Positions 1 to 7,120 of a DNA stretch of 64,000 nt are shown here, piece by piece; the first letter of the stretch is position 1; each line of letters opens with the position of its first letter. Made by a program: the position numbers and the translations under genes. The stretch is from Enterocloster lavalensis (lineage in GTDB: Bacteria; Bacillota; Clostridia; Lachnospirales; Lachnospiraceae): assembly GCF_902364025.1 (NCBI RefSeq), contig NZ_CABJCG010000001.1:558001-622000 (forward strand), read 5' to 3'. The notes under the pieces were generated by a model, which made no database searches, was not told where the DNA came from, and worked only from the letters and a program-made list of their open reading frames with translations.

Positions 1-227
1 GTTTTTCGCAGCCCGCCCTTCTCAATGGCCTTGTCCGCAGCCTGCTTCTGCAGGGCGCTCTCCGCCTGCTCCCAGTTGTCCTTGCCGCACATATCGTCCT
101 GCTCCACCTGGTCGAAGAGCGGCCCCAGAGGTCCTTCCCCTTCCTTTTTGCCAACCACGGAGGCCGCGCTGACGATCACCGGCGGATGCTCAAATTCCAG
201 ACTGGCCTTTCCTTTCATTTCTCCCAT
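1..227 (-). CDS. spoVAD: Stage V sporulation protein AD, N-terminal part (cut by window edge)
   Basis: This is the N-terminal ~75 residues of a thiolase-fold SpoVAD, which binds dipicolinic acid during Ca-DPA uptake into the forespore. The rest lies beyond the left edge. The visible protein opens MGEMKGKASLEFEHPPVIV and continues with a Gly-rich turn and an acidic DQVEQDDMCGKDNWEQAE stretch, as in SpoVAD. The ATG at 227 was chosen because a GAGGTG box lies 7 bases upstream; another in-frame ATG at 233 is too close to that box. It is the last visible gene of the spoVAA-AB-AC-AD run and should be co-transcribed with it. The family call rests on the N-terminus plus gene order. Confidence 0.88.
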   Translation of the reverse strand, partial: MGEMKGKASLEFEHPPVIVSAASVVGKKEGEGPLGPLFDQVEQDDMCGKDNWEQAESALQKQAADKAIEKGGLRK

Positions 228-294
228 TAACATTCACCTCATCTTTATTATCGTTTCGCCGTCCCTCTGCCGGAATACGGCCGTGTTCTTTTTT

Positions 295-750
295 CTATAA
301 AATTCCCAGGGACGTGAGCATCCAGTACCCCAGCCCCAACACCCAGCTGGTCAACACCCCGTAGAGGATCACCGGCCCGGCGATGGTAAAGATCTTGCAG
401 CCCACGCCGAACACCTCGCCCTCGGCGTGAAATTCCAGGGCCGGAGCGGCCACGGAGTTGGCAAAGCCGGTGATGGGCACCAGCGCCCCGGCGCCGCCGA
501 ATTTCACAAGCTTCTGGTAAATATTGAGCCCGGTGAGGATCACGCTGAGGAAAATCAGTTCCAGGGAGGTCCACGCCGCCGCTGCCTCCTTCTCCATCCC
601 CATCTTGTCCGTCATAAACGTATTGAAAAACTGGCCAAGGCAGCAGATGATTCCGCCCACTAAAAATGCGCAGGCCATGCTCTTTGCCAGGCTGTGGACA
701 GGTGTCACTTCCTTGACGTATTGGTCGTATTTTTGTTTGTCAACTTCCAC
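295..750 (-). CDS. spoVAC: Stage V sporulation protein AC
   Basis: SpoVAC is a small inner forespore membrane protein, described as a channel component for Ca-DPA movement in sporulation and germination. The 151-residue product has several hydrophobic segments, a VHSLAKSMACAFLVGGIICC helix early on and a C-terminal GPVILYGVLTSWVLGLGYW segment. It also has the conserved middle motif with GGAGALVPITGFANS. The open frame extends up to a GTG at 783, but an AAGGAG box 7 bases before the GTG at 750 marks that codon as the likely start and gives the usual family length of about 150 residues. It lies between spoVAB and spoVAD. Confidence 0.93.
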   Translation of the reverse strand: MEVDKQKYDQYVKEVTPVHSLAKSMACAFLVGGIICCLGQFFNTFMTDKMGMEKEAAAAWTSLELIFLSVILTGLNIYQKLVKFGGAGALVPITGFANSVAAPALEFHAEGEVFGVGCKIFTIAGPVILYGVLTSWVLGLGYWMLTSLGIL

Positions 751-784
751 TTCAAAACTCCTTTCTACAACAATGGGCGGCACA

Positions 785-1225
785 TCATTTCTGCGCCCCG
801 AATCCGTTCCAGAAATAGGTCAGGCATCCGATCAGCTTTCCGGCTGCGATGGATATAATCATGTACTGGAGCCCCACCGCCAGGTGGATTCTCCGGCTGA
901 TCACCGGCAGGGCCTTTAGGGTTTCCGCCAGGCTCATCACCAGACAGCCCACAAAGATGCCCGCGGTGAGCCCAAAAATACCCAGAAACAGCGGGCCGAA
1001 AACACTGCCCAGGGGGATGGGGATTTCGTACAGATCTGACACATTTCCCAGGACTCCTCCCGCCACGATAACCGTCTCATAGAGGATCAGGTGCCTTTTG
1101 GTCCCGGTCCGGCCCATCAGGCGCGGAAACACGCCGATGATCGCCAGAAATGCGTAAACGCCGGCCGCGATGATGCCGCCGGCGCACAGGCCCGTGAAAC
1201 CGAGAAATATCTGTTTAAGTAACAT
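785..1225 (-). CDS. spoVAB: Stage V sporulation protein AB
   Basis: SpoVAB is a multi-pass membrane protein of the SpoVA complex. The 146-residue product is almost wholly hydrophobic, with about four to five membrane segments; the first begins MLLKQIFLGFTGLCAGGIIA. It overlaps the end of spoVAA by 11 bases, indicating translational coupling. A TTG directly before the ATG is a possible alternative start, because the AAGGAG box is 7 bases from the TTG and 10 from the ATG. The identity rests on its position between spoVAA and spoVAC and on its hydropathy. Confidence 0.88.
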   Translation of the reverse strand: MLLKQIFLGFTGLCAGGIIAAGVYAFLAIIGVFPRLMGRTGTKRHLILYETVIVAGGVLGNVSDLYEIPIPLGSVFGPLFLGIFGLTAGIFVGCLVMSLAETLKALPVISRRIHLAVGLQYMIISIAAGKLIGCLTYFWNGFGAQK

Positions 1226-1841
1226 CAATCTTCGACTCCTTTCTCCCGTTTTCCGCGATCAGGGTCTTGCTGATGTTGTCCTCATACAGGCGCATCTCCA
1301 CCTCCAGAGGGGTGGGATCGGTGTTCAGCTTAAACGCGGCCACATGGTTGAAAAAGATGACGATTCCCAGTGCCAGCCCGATGGAATAGCCGATTTCCAG
1401 AACGGTGAAGCCGTTTGATTCCTGTCCCATAACCAGGCGGTACACCTCGCCGAACACCTCGGTGACGCCGGAATCATTGTTGAAGGACATGATGGCAAAG
1501 GCCGCGCCGCAGAAGCAGACGGCGCAGACAAACAGCGTCTTGGCCCACTGCCAGGCGTACATGGGGGGAGTTGGAGGCTGGTAAGCGATAATAAAATCCA
1601 CCTCCCCCACATTGTTCACCTGTATGGCGCTATCCAGCTGTTCCAGCTTTTCAATGACCTCCAGAGCGCTCATCACATAGCGGTGCTTCCGGTCTCCGGT
1701 GATATGCTTCACCTTCATGGCGCTGCATTTATTCTGAATGTTCTTATCTTCGCAGTAAACCTCCGCCACGTCCTTTAACGCCACATCCTTGCGGTGAATC
1801 TCCGTGATCTGGTTCAGCTTTAAATAGACGGTCTTGCTCAT
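1215..1841 (-). CDS. spoVAA: Stage V sporulation protein AA
   Basis: SpoVAA is the first protein of the spore DPA-uptake machinery. The 208-residue protein has a soluble N-terminal domain of about 120 residues, opening MSKTVYLKLNQITEIHRKDV with the internal motif VGEVDFIIAYQPP, followed by two membrane segments (around residues 120-140 and 165-185) and a charged C-terminal tail. Its ATG overlaps the stop codon of the upstream 71-aa membrane gene by 4 bases (ATGA), and its own end overlaps spoVAB. This points to a tightly coupled operon transcribed from the sigma-G promoter at about 2146-2175. Confidence 0.92.
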   Translation of the reverse strand: MSKTVYLKLNQITEIHRKDVALKDVAEVYCEDKNIQNKCSAMKVKHITGDRKHRYVMSALEVIEKLEQLDSAIQVNNVGEVDFIIAYQPPTPPMYAWQWAKTLFVCAVCFCGAAFAIMSFNNDSGVTEVFGEVYRLVMGQESNGFTVLEIGYSIGLALGIVIFFNHVAAFKLNTDPTPLEVEMRLYEDNISKTLIAENGRKESKIDVT

Positions 1842-2053
1842 AACGCCTCGTCCACCACAACGGATGCGGGGTTCGTCACAAAGGCGGGAACCAAACCGCT
1901 CTCAAGGGGCGCTTCCATCCGCACCAGGGTGCCTTCCTGCTCCACATCCCGTCCGCCAAATCCGGACAGGCAGTACCAGACGGCTGCGCACGCAAGTACC
2001 ATTACGGCCGCCACGGCCAGCAGACTCCATACATGTTTTCCAAAGCCCATCAT
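1838..2053 (-). CDS. Small single-span membrane protein at the head of the spoVA operon
   Basis: A 71-residue protein of unknown family. It begins with two Met codons, has one hydrophobic segment (VWSLLAVAAVMVLACAAVW, residues about 9-27) and a polar C-terminal half, so it is probably anchored in the forespore inner membrane with its tail outside. An AAGGATG box precedes the first ATG. It ends in a 4-base overlap with spoVAA and sits directly downstream of the sigma-G promoter, so it would be the first gene of the forespore spoVA transcript. The classic Bacillus spoVA operon has no gene here. No function can be assigned. Confidence 0.7.
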   Translation of the reverse strand: MMGFGKHVWSLLAVAAVMVLACAAVWYCLSGFGGRDVEQEGTLVRMEAPLESGLVPAFVTNPASVVVDEAL

Positions 2054-2145
2054 TTGACTTCACATCCTTTCGTTGGTCTCGCAGAGACGGTGGTCCGGTT
2101 TCCCAAAGACCTGCTCTGCGGTTTCGGTTAATTGGCTTCTGAAAC

Positions 2146-2175
2146 TAGTATGGTTGGCTTTTTATTTTTTTATAC
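2146..2175 (-). promoter_or_regulatory. Sigma-G promoter for the spoVA operon
   Basis: Read on the minus strand, GTATA (2171-2175) is followed after 18 bases by CATACTA (2146-2152). This fits the known forespore sigma-G pattern of a GHATR -35 and a CATnnTA -10. It lies between sigF and the 71-aa gene, about 95 bases before the start codon. A near-identical pair (GTATA, 17 bases, CATACTT) stands before the SASP gene in this window, which supports the call. Confidence 0.72.
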
Positions 2176-2196
2176 GAACCGTTTCTACATCAAGCG

Positions 2197-2916
2197 TTAC
2201 GACTCAAAACGTTTCCGCATTGCTTTTAAAATTCGTTTTTCAAGACGCGACACCTGCACCTGGGAAATTCCCAGGTCCTGGGCGATCTGCGTCTGGGTCT
2301 GGTTGTGGAAGTAGCGCCGCACAATGATCTCCCGCTCCCCTTCCTCCAGGGAGGATAAAAGCTCCTTTAACACCATGCGGTTGATCAGGGCCTCGTGCTC
2401 GTTGTTCTCCTCCTCCAGCCGGTCCATGAGACACAGCTGGTTGTCGTCGCTTCCTCCCACCGGGCGGTATAAGGATTCCACCTCCGCCCCTGCTTCCATG
2501 GAGGCCGCCACCTCCTCACGGCTGACCCCTACCGACCCGGCGATCTCCTCGATGGTCGGCTCCCGGCCCAGCTCGTAGGTCATTTCCTCCCTCGCGCATT
2601 TTACCTTTAACCCCAGCTCCTTGATGGAGCGGCTGACCTTGATCATGCCGTCGTCCCGGAGAAAGCGCTTGATCTCCCCGGTGATCATGGGCACCGCGTA
2701 GGTGGAAAATTTCACCTCAAAGGTGGTGTCGAATTTGTCGATGGCCTTCATCAGGCCGATGCTGCCGATCTGGAACAGGTCTTCCATCTCATAACCCCGC
2801 CCGGCAAACCGGCGGACGATGCTCCAGATCAATCCTACGTTATCCATCACCAGTTGATCCCTGGCCGTTTTATCCCCTTCGTGAGCCCGCAAAATTAATT
2901 TTAAGGTCTCATCCAT
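2197..2916 (-). CDS. sigF: RNA polymerase sporulation sigma factor SigF
   Basis: The forespore-specific sigma factor, third gene of spoIIA. The 239-residue protein shows region 2 (GRGYEMEDLFQIGSIGLMKA, then FSTYAVPMITGEIKRFLRD), region 3 with SRSIKELGLK, and region 4 helix-turn-helix (QTQIAQDLGISQVQVSRLEK). It is held inactive by SpoIIAB until septation. The ATG at 2916 is preferred because AGGTG stands 6 bases upstream; a GTG at 2925 that overlaps the spoIIAB stop is an alternative adding three residues. It is coupled to spoIIAB, with 5 bases between the spoIIAB stop and this start. Confidence 0.96.
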   Translation of the reverse strand: MDETLKLILRAHEGDKTARDQLVMDNVGLIWSIVRRFAGRGYEMEDLFQIGSIGLMKAIDKFDTTFEVKFSTYAVPMITGEIKRFLRDDGMIKVSRSIKELGLKVKCAREEMTYELGREPTIEEIAGSVGVSREEVAASMEAGAEVESLYRPVGGSDDNQLCLMDRLEEENNEHEALINRMVLKELLSSLEEGEREIIVRRYFHNQTQTQIAQDLGISQVQVSRLEKRILKAMRKRFES

Positions 2917-2921
2917 GGCCG

Positions 2922-3374
2922 TCACCTGCCGATGAACTTTTTCATGGTCACCAGCGTTCCGCGGCCGGGTTCGGATTCCACCTGCACCTGGTCCATAAAT
3001 GCTTCCATGAAGGAAAAGCCCATTCCGGACCGCTCTCCCGAAGTGTCGGTGGTATACATGGGTTCCATGGCCTGTTTCACGTCGGGAATTCCAATTCCCG
3101 CGTCCCGGACGCAGACCGTCAGGCTGGTCTCCTCGCCGGACTGGGCCGTGATGTCCATGTAAATGGTTCCCGCCTCTCCCTTGTAGCCGTGGATCACCGC
3201 GTTGGTCACCGCCTCGCTGACCGCGGTCTTCACGTCGTCGATCTCCTCCAGGGTGGGGTTTAAGCGGCTCATAAACACCGCGGTCACCACCCTTGCAAAC
3301 TCCTCGTTCTGCGACAGGCTGTCCAGCTCCAGCCGCAAATGTTCCTTCTTCGTCTCCATCCTCTTATCCTCCAT
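2922..3374 (-). CDS. spoIIAB: Anti-sigma-F factor, serine kinase SpoIIAB
   Basis: SpoIIAB is a GHKL-fold protein that binds and inhibits sigma-F and phosphorylates SpoIIAA. The 150-residue sequence has the N box (AVSEAVTNAVIHGYKG), the G1 box (VRDAGIGIPD) and the lid/G2 region (GERSGMGFSFMEAFMD), plus the typical N-terminal LDSLSQNEEFARVV. The ATG at 3374 was chosen because a GGAGG box lies just upstream; an internal ATG at 3359 is also plausible. Longer in-frame extension into spoIIAA is not supported by a ribosome binding site. It sits between spoIIAA and sigF, as in other endospore formers. Confidence 0.95.
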   Translation of the reverse strand: MEDKRMETKKEHLRLELDSLSQNEEFARVVTAVFMSRLNPTLEEIDDVKTAVSEAVTNAVIHGYKGEAGTIYMDITAQSGEETSLTVCVRDAGIGIPDVKQAMEPMYTTDTSGERSGMGFSFMEAFMDQVQVESEPGRGTLVTMKKFIGR

Positions 3375-3387
3375 TTTTTCCTTCCTC

Positions 3388-3729
3388 CTATCCATTAATG
3401 GCTGACTCTTTATCTTCAAATCCGCGGATCAGTTTCGCCATCCCGCCCACGGTCAGGATGCGCGCCACCTGCGCGCCCGCGCCGTAGTAGGTCACCGCGC
3501 CGCCGCTGGCTCTCATCTGTTTGTAGCGCCCCAGCAGCACGCCGATGCCCGAGGAATCCATAAACTGTGTGTGCGAGAAATCAAACACAATGCGCCGGAT
3601 ATAGTTCTCCTCCAGCAGCAGATCGGTCTCAATCTTTAACTTCTTGCAGTTGTGATGGTCGATCTCACGCGGCAGGTGTATCACCAGCGTCTGCCCTGCG
3701 GCCTCATAGGCAAATGTTTTCTGCTCCAT
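3388..3729 (-). CDS. spoIIAA: Anti-anti-sigma-F factor SpoIIAA
   Basis: A STAS-domain protein of 113 residues. When dephosphorylated it binds SpoIIAB and frees sigma-F. The phosphorylatable serine lies in FMDSSGIGVLLGRYK (Ser-59 or Ser-60). The ATG at 3729 follows an AAAGGAG box with 6-base spacing; the upstream in-frame GTG at 3738 is part of that leader. It is the first gene of the spoIIAA-spoIIAB-sigF operon. No convincing sigma-H promoter was found in the short gap upstream, which instead holds a palindrome (3762-3794) and the terminator of the preceding transcription unit. Confidence 0.95.
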   Translation of the reverse strand: MEQKTFAYEAAGQTLVIHLPREIDHHNCKKLKIETDLLLEENYIRRIVFDFSHTQFMDSSGIGVLLGRYKQMRASGGAVTYYGAGAQVARILTVGGMAKLIRGFEDKESAING

Positions 3730-3761
3730 TTTTGTCACTCCTTTTTCCTTCTATGTTCAGG

Positions 3762-3794
3762 CAATGGGCCGCAGGCTGCGCCAGCGGCCCATTG
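3762..3794. repeat. Perfect 11-bp inverted repeat upstream of spoIIAA
   Basis: CAATGGGCCGC (3762-3772) is repeated in inverted form as GCGGCCCATTG (3784-3794) with an 11-base loop, about 30 bases before the spoIIAA start. No T-run follows it in the direction of transcription, so it is not a standard terminator. It could be an operator or a 5' RNA hairpin of the spoIIA transcript. Confidence 0.55.
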
Positions 3795-3799
3795 CATTC

Positions 3800-3843
3800 A
3801 AAAAAAGACACCACAAAAGATCTGTTTCATCTCTTGTAGTGTC
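3800..3843 (-). terminator. Rho-independent terminator of the TPR-protein transcription unit
   Basis: On the minus strand a 14-bp stem (GACACTACAAGAGA pairing with TCTTTTGTGGTGTC, with G-U pairs) and a 9-base loop are followed directly by seven T residues. It lies about 35 bases after the stop codon of the TPR gene and separates that unit from spoIIA. Confidence 0.85.
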
Positions 3844-3876
3844 TTTTCATTCCAATTTCGTCTTTTGCTGCCGTTA

Positions 3877-5181
3877 TCAGTAGCCTCTGGCGTTTTGGGC
3901 CCTGGAGGCGTAGTCTGAATCCGGATAATTGCCCACCACCTGGTCGAACATGGCGTTGGCGTTGTCCGTATCCCCGGCGATCTGATACAGGCGGCCCACG
4001 TAGAACATGGCCTCCGGGTTGTCCGGTTTGATCTTTAAGCTGGCCTGGTAGTATTCCATGGCCTCCGACGTATTTCCGGCGTTCCACAGCTCCGTTCCCC
4101 TGGTCACCAGCACCTGGTACACGTTGGCCGTCATATCCGCCCGCACGTCGCTCACAATGGCCTGGACGGCCTCGTCGGTGATCAGGGAGAAATCCGCGTC
4201 CGCAAAGGATTTTGCCGCTGTGATCATGTCCCCGGCCCGGTAGGCCTGGAGCACGCCGATCAGGCTCTGGTACTGCACCATAACAGAGGTGTTGCCGTTC
4301 ACCAGCTCGTCCAGCTGGGCCTGCACTTTGGCGGCGCTCTCGTCCAGCTCATCGTACTGGTTCTTTAAGGTCTCGTACTGCTGGCTGGCGTTGTTGAGCT
4401 TTTGCAGGTAAGGGATCATCTCCTGGTTGTGTTTCTCATTCAGCGCCTTCTCGTTGGCCGGCAGCACCAGGAAAAAGAATGCGGCCACGCCGATCACCAG
4501 GCCGATCACGATGTGCAGCACCGTGGACAGCCCTGTGTTTTCCTTGTAGGTGGGCGGCATGATCACGTCGTCGTCCTGCATCTGGCGGTGGGAAAATGCC
4601 TTGGCCATGCGCTTTTTCTCCGCCTCCGCCCGCCCCGTGTTCTGCTTGACGATGGACATGTAGTACAGGGCCTTGGGGTTGCTCTTGTCGATCTGTAAAA
4701 TCTTGTACAGGGAGCGCCCCGCCTTGGTGTAGTCCTCCCGGCCCATGTACAGCAGGGCCAAAAGCAGATGGGCCTTGACGAAATGGGGCTTCGCCTGGAC
4801 CACCCGGGCCAGCTGCATGATTGCCAGGTCGTCGCTGCCGTTCTGGGCGTGCCACAGCGCCTGGTTGAATGTCTTGATGTTCTGGCTCTCGATCTCCAGC
4901 TGTCCGGGCTTGCGCTGAATCTCGTCCAGGTAGTGGTCCGCCAGGTTTTTCTCCGGCTGTAGATTCAGGCTGATCACCCACTGGACCAGGGCGTCCGACA
5001 CCTCCCCGCTCTCATAGTAGATCAGCCCCAGAAGATTTCTGGCATCCGTCTGATATTTATTGAAATGCAAACTGTCCTTGAGCGACTGGGCCGCCCCGGA
5101 CAGGTCGCGCATTTTTGCCTTTTCCAGGCCCAGATTGTAATAGCTGTTGGCTATCTGGGCATTTCTTTTCTGTATGTCCAT
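3877..5181 (-). CDS. Membrane-anchored TPR-repeat protein
   Basis: A 434-residue protein. The N-terminal ~200 residues are TPR-like helix pairs (NSYYNLGLEKAKMRDLSGAA, ARNLLGLIYYESGEVSDALV and further repeats). One membrane span follows at about residue 220-245 (LHIVIGLVIGVAAFFFLVLP), then a coiled coil (KLNNASQQYETLKNQYDELD), then more TPR-like repeats at the C-terminus ending DQVVGNYPDSDYASRAQNARGY. This suggests repeats on both faces of the membrane acting as a scaffold. The ATG at 5181 follows GGCGG; a GTG two codons upstream is possible. It starts 9 bases after the stop of a 47-aa gene and is probably co-transcribed with it. The specific function is not recognised. Confidence 0.85.
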   Translation of the reverse strand: MDIQKRNAQIANSYYNLGLEKAKMRDLSGAAQSLKDSLHFNKYQTDARNLLGLIYYESGEVSDALVQWVISLNLQPEKNLADHYLDEIQRKPGQLEIESQNIKTFNQALWHAQNGSDDLAIMQLARVVQAKPHFVKAHLLLALLYMGREDYTKAGRSLYKILQIDKSNPKALYYMSIVKQNTGRAEAEKKRMAKAFSHRQMQDDDVIMPPTYKENTGLSTVLHIVIGLVIGVAAFFFLVLPANEKALNEKHNQEMIPYLQKLNNASQQYETLKNQYDELDESAAKVQAQLDELVNGNTSVMVQYQSLIGVLQAYRAGDMITAAKSFADADFSLITDEAVQAIVSDVRADMTANVYQVLVTRGTELWNAGNTSEAMEYYQASLKIKPDNPEAMFYVGRLYQIAGDTDNANAMFDQVVGNYPDSDYASRAQNARGY

Positions 5182-5190
5182 AGTCACCGC

Positions 5191-5334
5191 CTATTTGTCG
5201 CTCATATTCTCCTTGATCAGTTCCATCATGATGTCCGTCATATCCGTCAGATCGCTCTTGACAATGGCGTCCTCAACGTCCTCTACGTCCAGGCTGGGTT
5301 TAAAACGCTCGATTTCCTCTTCAAAGTCTATCAC
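5191..5334 (-). CDS. Small acidic protein (47 aa) upstream of the TPR gene
   Basis: A short open frame that starts with GTG: MIDFEEEIERFKPSLDVEDV, then EDAIVKSDLTDMTDIMMELI and KENMSDK. An AGGAG box lies 9 bases before the GTG. The product is strongly acidic and probably helical, with no membrane segment. It ends just before the TPR gene, whose ribosome binding site overlaps its last codons, so the two are likely co-translated. The regular amphipathic, acidic pattern supports a real gene. No family is recognised; a partner or regulator of the TPR protein is only a guess. Confidence 0.6.
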   Translation of the reverse strand: MIDFEEEIERFKPSLDVEDVEDAIVKSDLTDMTDIMMELIKENMSDK

Positions 5335-5368
5335 TATTTTTCACTCCTCATGTATTCAGATTTCTCTC

Positions 5369-5520
5369 GTAACAGTTCAGACAGCGGGAAAATTGGTGCG
5401 GGAAGCCGCGTCAAGCTTGCTTGTAAGCGGGTTTTCGTGCCAATTTTCACATCGGATGGACATCCGATGCTTCTTAACCGTTCTTTTTCGGTCAAGAAGA
5501 TAAGCCGTCTGAACTGTTAC
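5369..5520. mobile_element. MITE-like palindromic element, family A, copy 1
   Basis: A 152-bp element with perfect 14-bp terminal inverted repeats: GTAACAGTTCAGAC (5369-5382) and GTCTGAACTGTTAC (5507-5520). It is flanked by TTCTCTC on both sides (5362-5368 and 5522-5528), which looks like a target-site duplication. Inside are three hairpins: a long imperfect one (about 5387-5449), CATCGGATG/CATCCGATG (5450-5469), and CTTCTTAACCG/CGGTCAAGAAG (5470-5499). It codes for nothing recognisable. A second, diverged copy lies at 13101-13241 in the opposite orientation. The right end forms the last codons and stop of folC. Confidence 0.8.
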
Positions 5521-6805
5521 ATTCTCTCAGTTCTCCGATCAGATACAGGGAGCCGGCGCAGAACAACAGCTGCTCCCCGGCCGCCTTGCGCATCTCATGA
5601 AGGGCGGTTCCGGCGTCCTCATACTCCCACACCGGGCAGTCCGCAAAGTCCCGGAATATCCCGGCAAGCTTTTCCGTGTCCAGTCCCCGGCTGTTCTTCA
5701 TGCGGGCGATTCCAATGCCCCGCCAGGGAATTTCCCGGCAGATCGCTTCCGCCATACTCCGGTAATCCTTGTCCGCCACGGCGGCGAACAGCAGGTACGG
5801 CTCTTTTTCCCTCCGCCCGGTCACGTCGCGTACCGCCTCCAGAAAGGCTGCGATGCCGCCGGGATTGTGGGCGCCGTCCAGATAAAGCCCAGGCGCGGCC
5901 TGCTCCATGCGCCCTGGCCAGCGGGTGGCCCGGATGCCGCGCCGCACAGCCCCGTCGTCCGCCGTGATCCCCGTTCCCCGAAGGATCTCCAGGGTGCGGA
6001 CCGCCAGCATGGCGTTGCGGGCCTGATAGCGGGCCTCAAAGGGCACCGCCAAATCCAGATTGCGGCCGTCCCTCATCCGGGCGCTCATAAGGAAGCCTGT
6101 CCCATCGTCCAGACTGCCGCGAATCTCAAAATCGTCCTCCCCCACCGGATACCGGGGCGCGTCCAGAAAATAGGCCCGGCCCTCGATCACAGCGGAGGCC
6201 TCGGGCTGTCCGTCGTCGAAAATCACCGGCACCCGCGCCTTGATGATACCGGCCTTTTCCGCCGCAATGGCGGAGATAGTATCTCCCAAATATTGGGTGT
6301 GATCCAGGCTGATGGAGGTGATCACGCAGGCCAGCGGGGACTCGATCACATTGGTGGTGTCCAGGCGGCCGCCCATGCCGGTCTCCAACACCACCACATC
6401 CACCTGCTTCTCCCGGAACAGCACCATCGCCATATAAAACAGAAACTCAAAAAACGTGGGGTGGCATTTCCCCTGCTCCACCATACGCTCCGTCACGGCT
6501 AACACCGTGGAAAAGCTCCGCTCAAAGCTCTCCCGGTCCGTCATCTCCCCATTGATGAGAAAACGCTCCCGCACCTGCTCCAGGTGGGGTGAGACGAAGG
6601 TGCCCGTGCGGTAGCCCGCCTCTTTAAGCGCGCATGTCAGAAACGCGCATACGGAGCCCTTCCCGTTGGTCCCGGCCACATGAACGGCCTTCAGGGCACG
6701 GTCCGGATTGCCCATGGCCTCCAGATATGCGCGCACATCCTCAAGTGAATTTTTCTGTTTGGTCCACATCGGAATTTCCAGCAGATATTCCTCCGCATTC
6801 ACCAT
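5492..6805 (-). CDS. folC: Bifunctional folylpolyglutamate synthase/dihydrofolate synthase
   Basis: FolC adds glutamate to folates (and to dihydropteroate where bifunctional), using ATP. The 437-residue protein has the Mur-ligase P-loop HVAGTNGKGSVCAFL, the Met-Gly-rich ETGMGGRLDTTNVIESP motif, SISLDHTQYLGDTISAIAAEK, and the C-terminal YLDGAHNPGGIAAF loop. The start at 6805 (MVNAEEYLLEIPMWTKQK) matches typical N-termini; the open frame extends ten codons further without a better ribosome binding site. Its last nine codons and stop (CNSSDGLSS, then TGA) lie in the family A palindromic element and its flank, so the native C-terminus appears to have been replaced by an insertion. Confidence 0.94.
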   Translation of the reverse strand: MVNAEEYLLEIPMWTKQKNSLEDVRAYLEAMGNPDRALKAVHVAGTNGKGSVCAFLTCALKEAGYRTGTFVSPHLEQVRERFLINGEMTDRESFERSFSTVLAVTERMVEQGKCHPTFFEFLFYMAMVLFREKQVDVVVLETGMGGRLDTTNVIESPLACVITSISLDHTQYLGDTISAIAAEKAGIIKARVPVIFDDGQPEASAVIEGRAYFLDAPRYPVGEDDFEIRGSLDDGTGFLMSARMRDGRNLDLAVPFEARYQARNAMLAVRTLEILRGTGITADDGAVRRGIRATRWPGRMEQAAPGLYLDGAHNPGGIAAFLEAVRDVTGRREKEPYLLFAAVADKDYRSMAEAICREIPWRGIGIARMKNSRGLDTEKLAGIFRDFADCPVWEYEDAGTALHEMRKAAGEQLLFCAGSLYLIGELRECNSSDGLSS

Positions 6806-6904
6806 AAATCTACCCGTCTTTCCAGTCCGTCTCACGGACCTTTATCAGTTTACCCCAAAATTTCCCGAAGCGCAACCGGATATTCCCGACAGACTTCGAC
6901 ACTG

Positions 6905-7110
6905 GGGTGTGTTTGAAAATTGCTTTCCGCCAGATGTGCGTCACACTTTGTGGGAGATTTGGTCCCGATGAGGGAGGCGTAGCGGGCCTTGTCCTAAGGG
7001 GTACCGGGCAAAGCCTGGTGGATTCCTTAGGGCTACGTTGACCGAATTGGGACCAAATATGCCGCAAAGTGGGGCGTGCAGATGGTGGGAATGAATTTTC
7101 AAACAGACCC
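6905..7110. mobile_element. MITE-like element, family B, copy 1 (206 bp)
   Basis: Long imperfect terminal inverted repeats begin GGGTGTGTTTGAAAATT (6905) and end AATTTTCAAACAGACCC (7110). The two arms stay alignable for about 65 bp through GATTTGGTCCC and its inverse. The copy at 56055-56215 is inverted relative to this one and nearly identical over the arms. This copy carries about 45 extra bases at its centre (about 6987-7031), which form their own hairpin (CCTAAGG/CCTTAGG). No credible protein is encoded. Most of the gap between folC and the EamA gene is this element plus the tandem repeat that follows. Confidence 0.82.
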
Positions 7111-7120
7111 TAGGGCCGTG

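Noticed and set aside
3739..3860. Sigma-H promoter before spoIIAA
   Set aside because: A GAAT -10-like motif occurs, but no AGGA-type -35 is found at the correct spacing.
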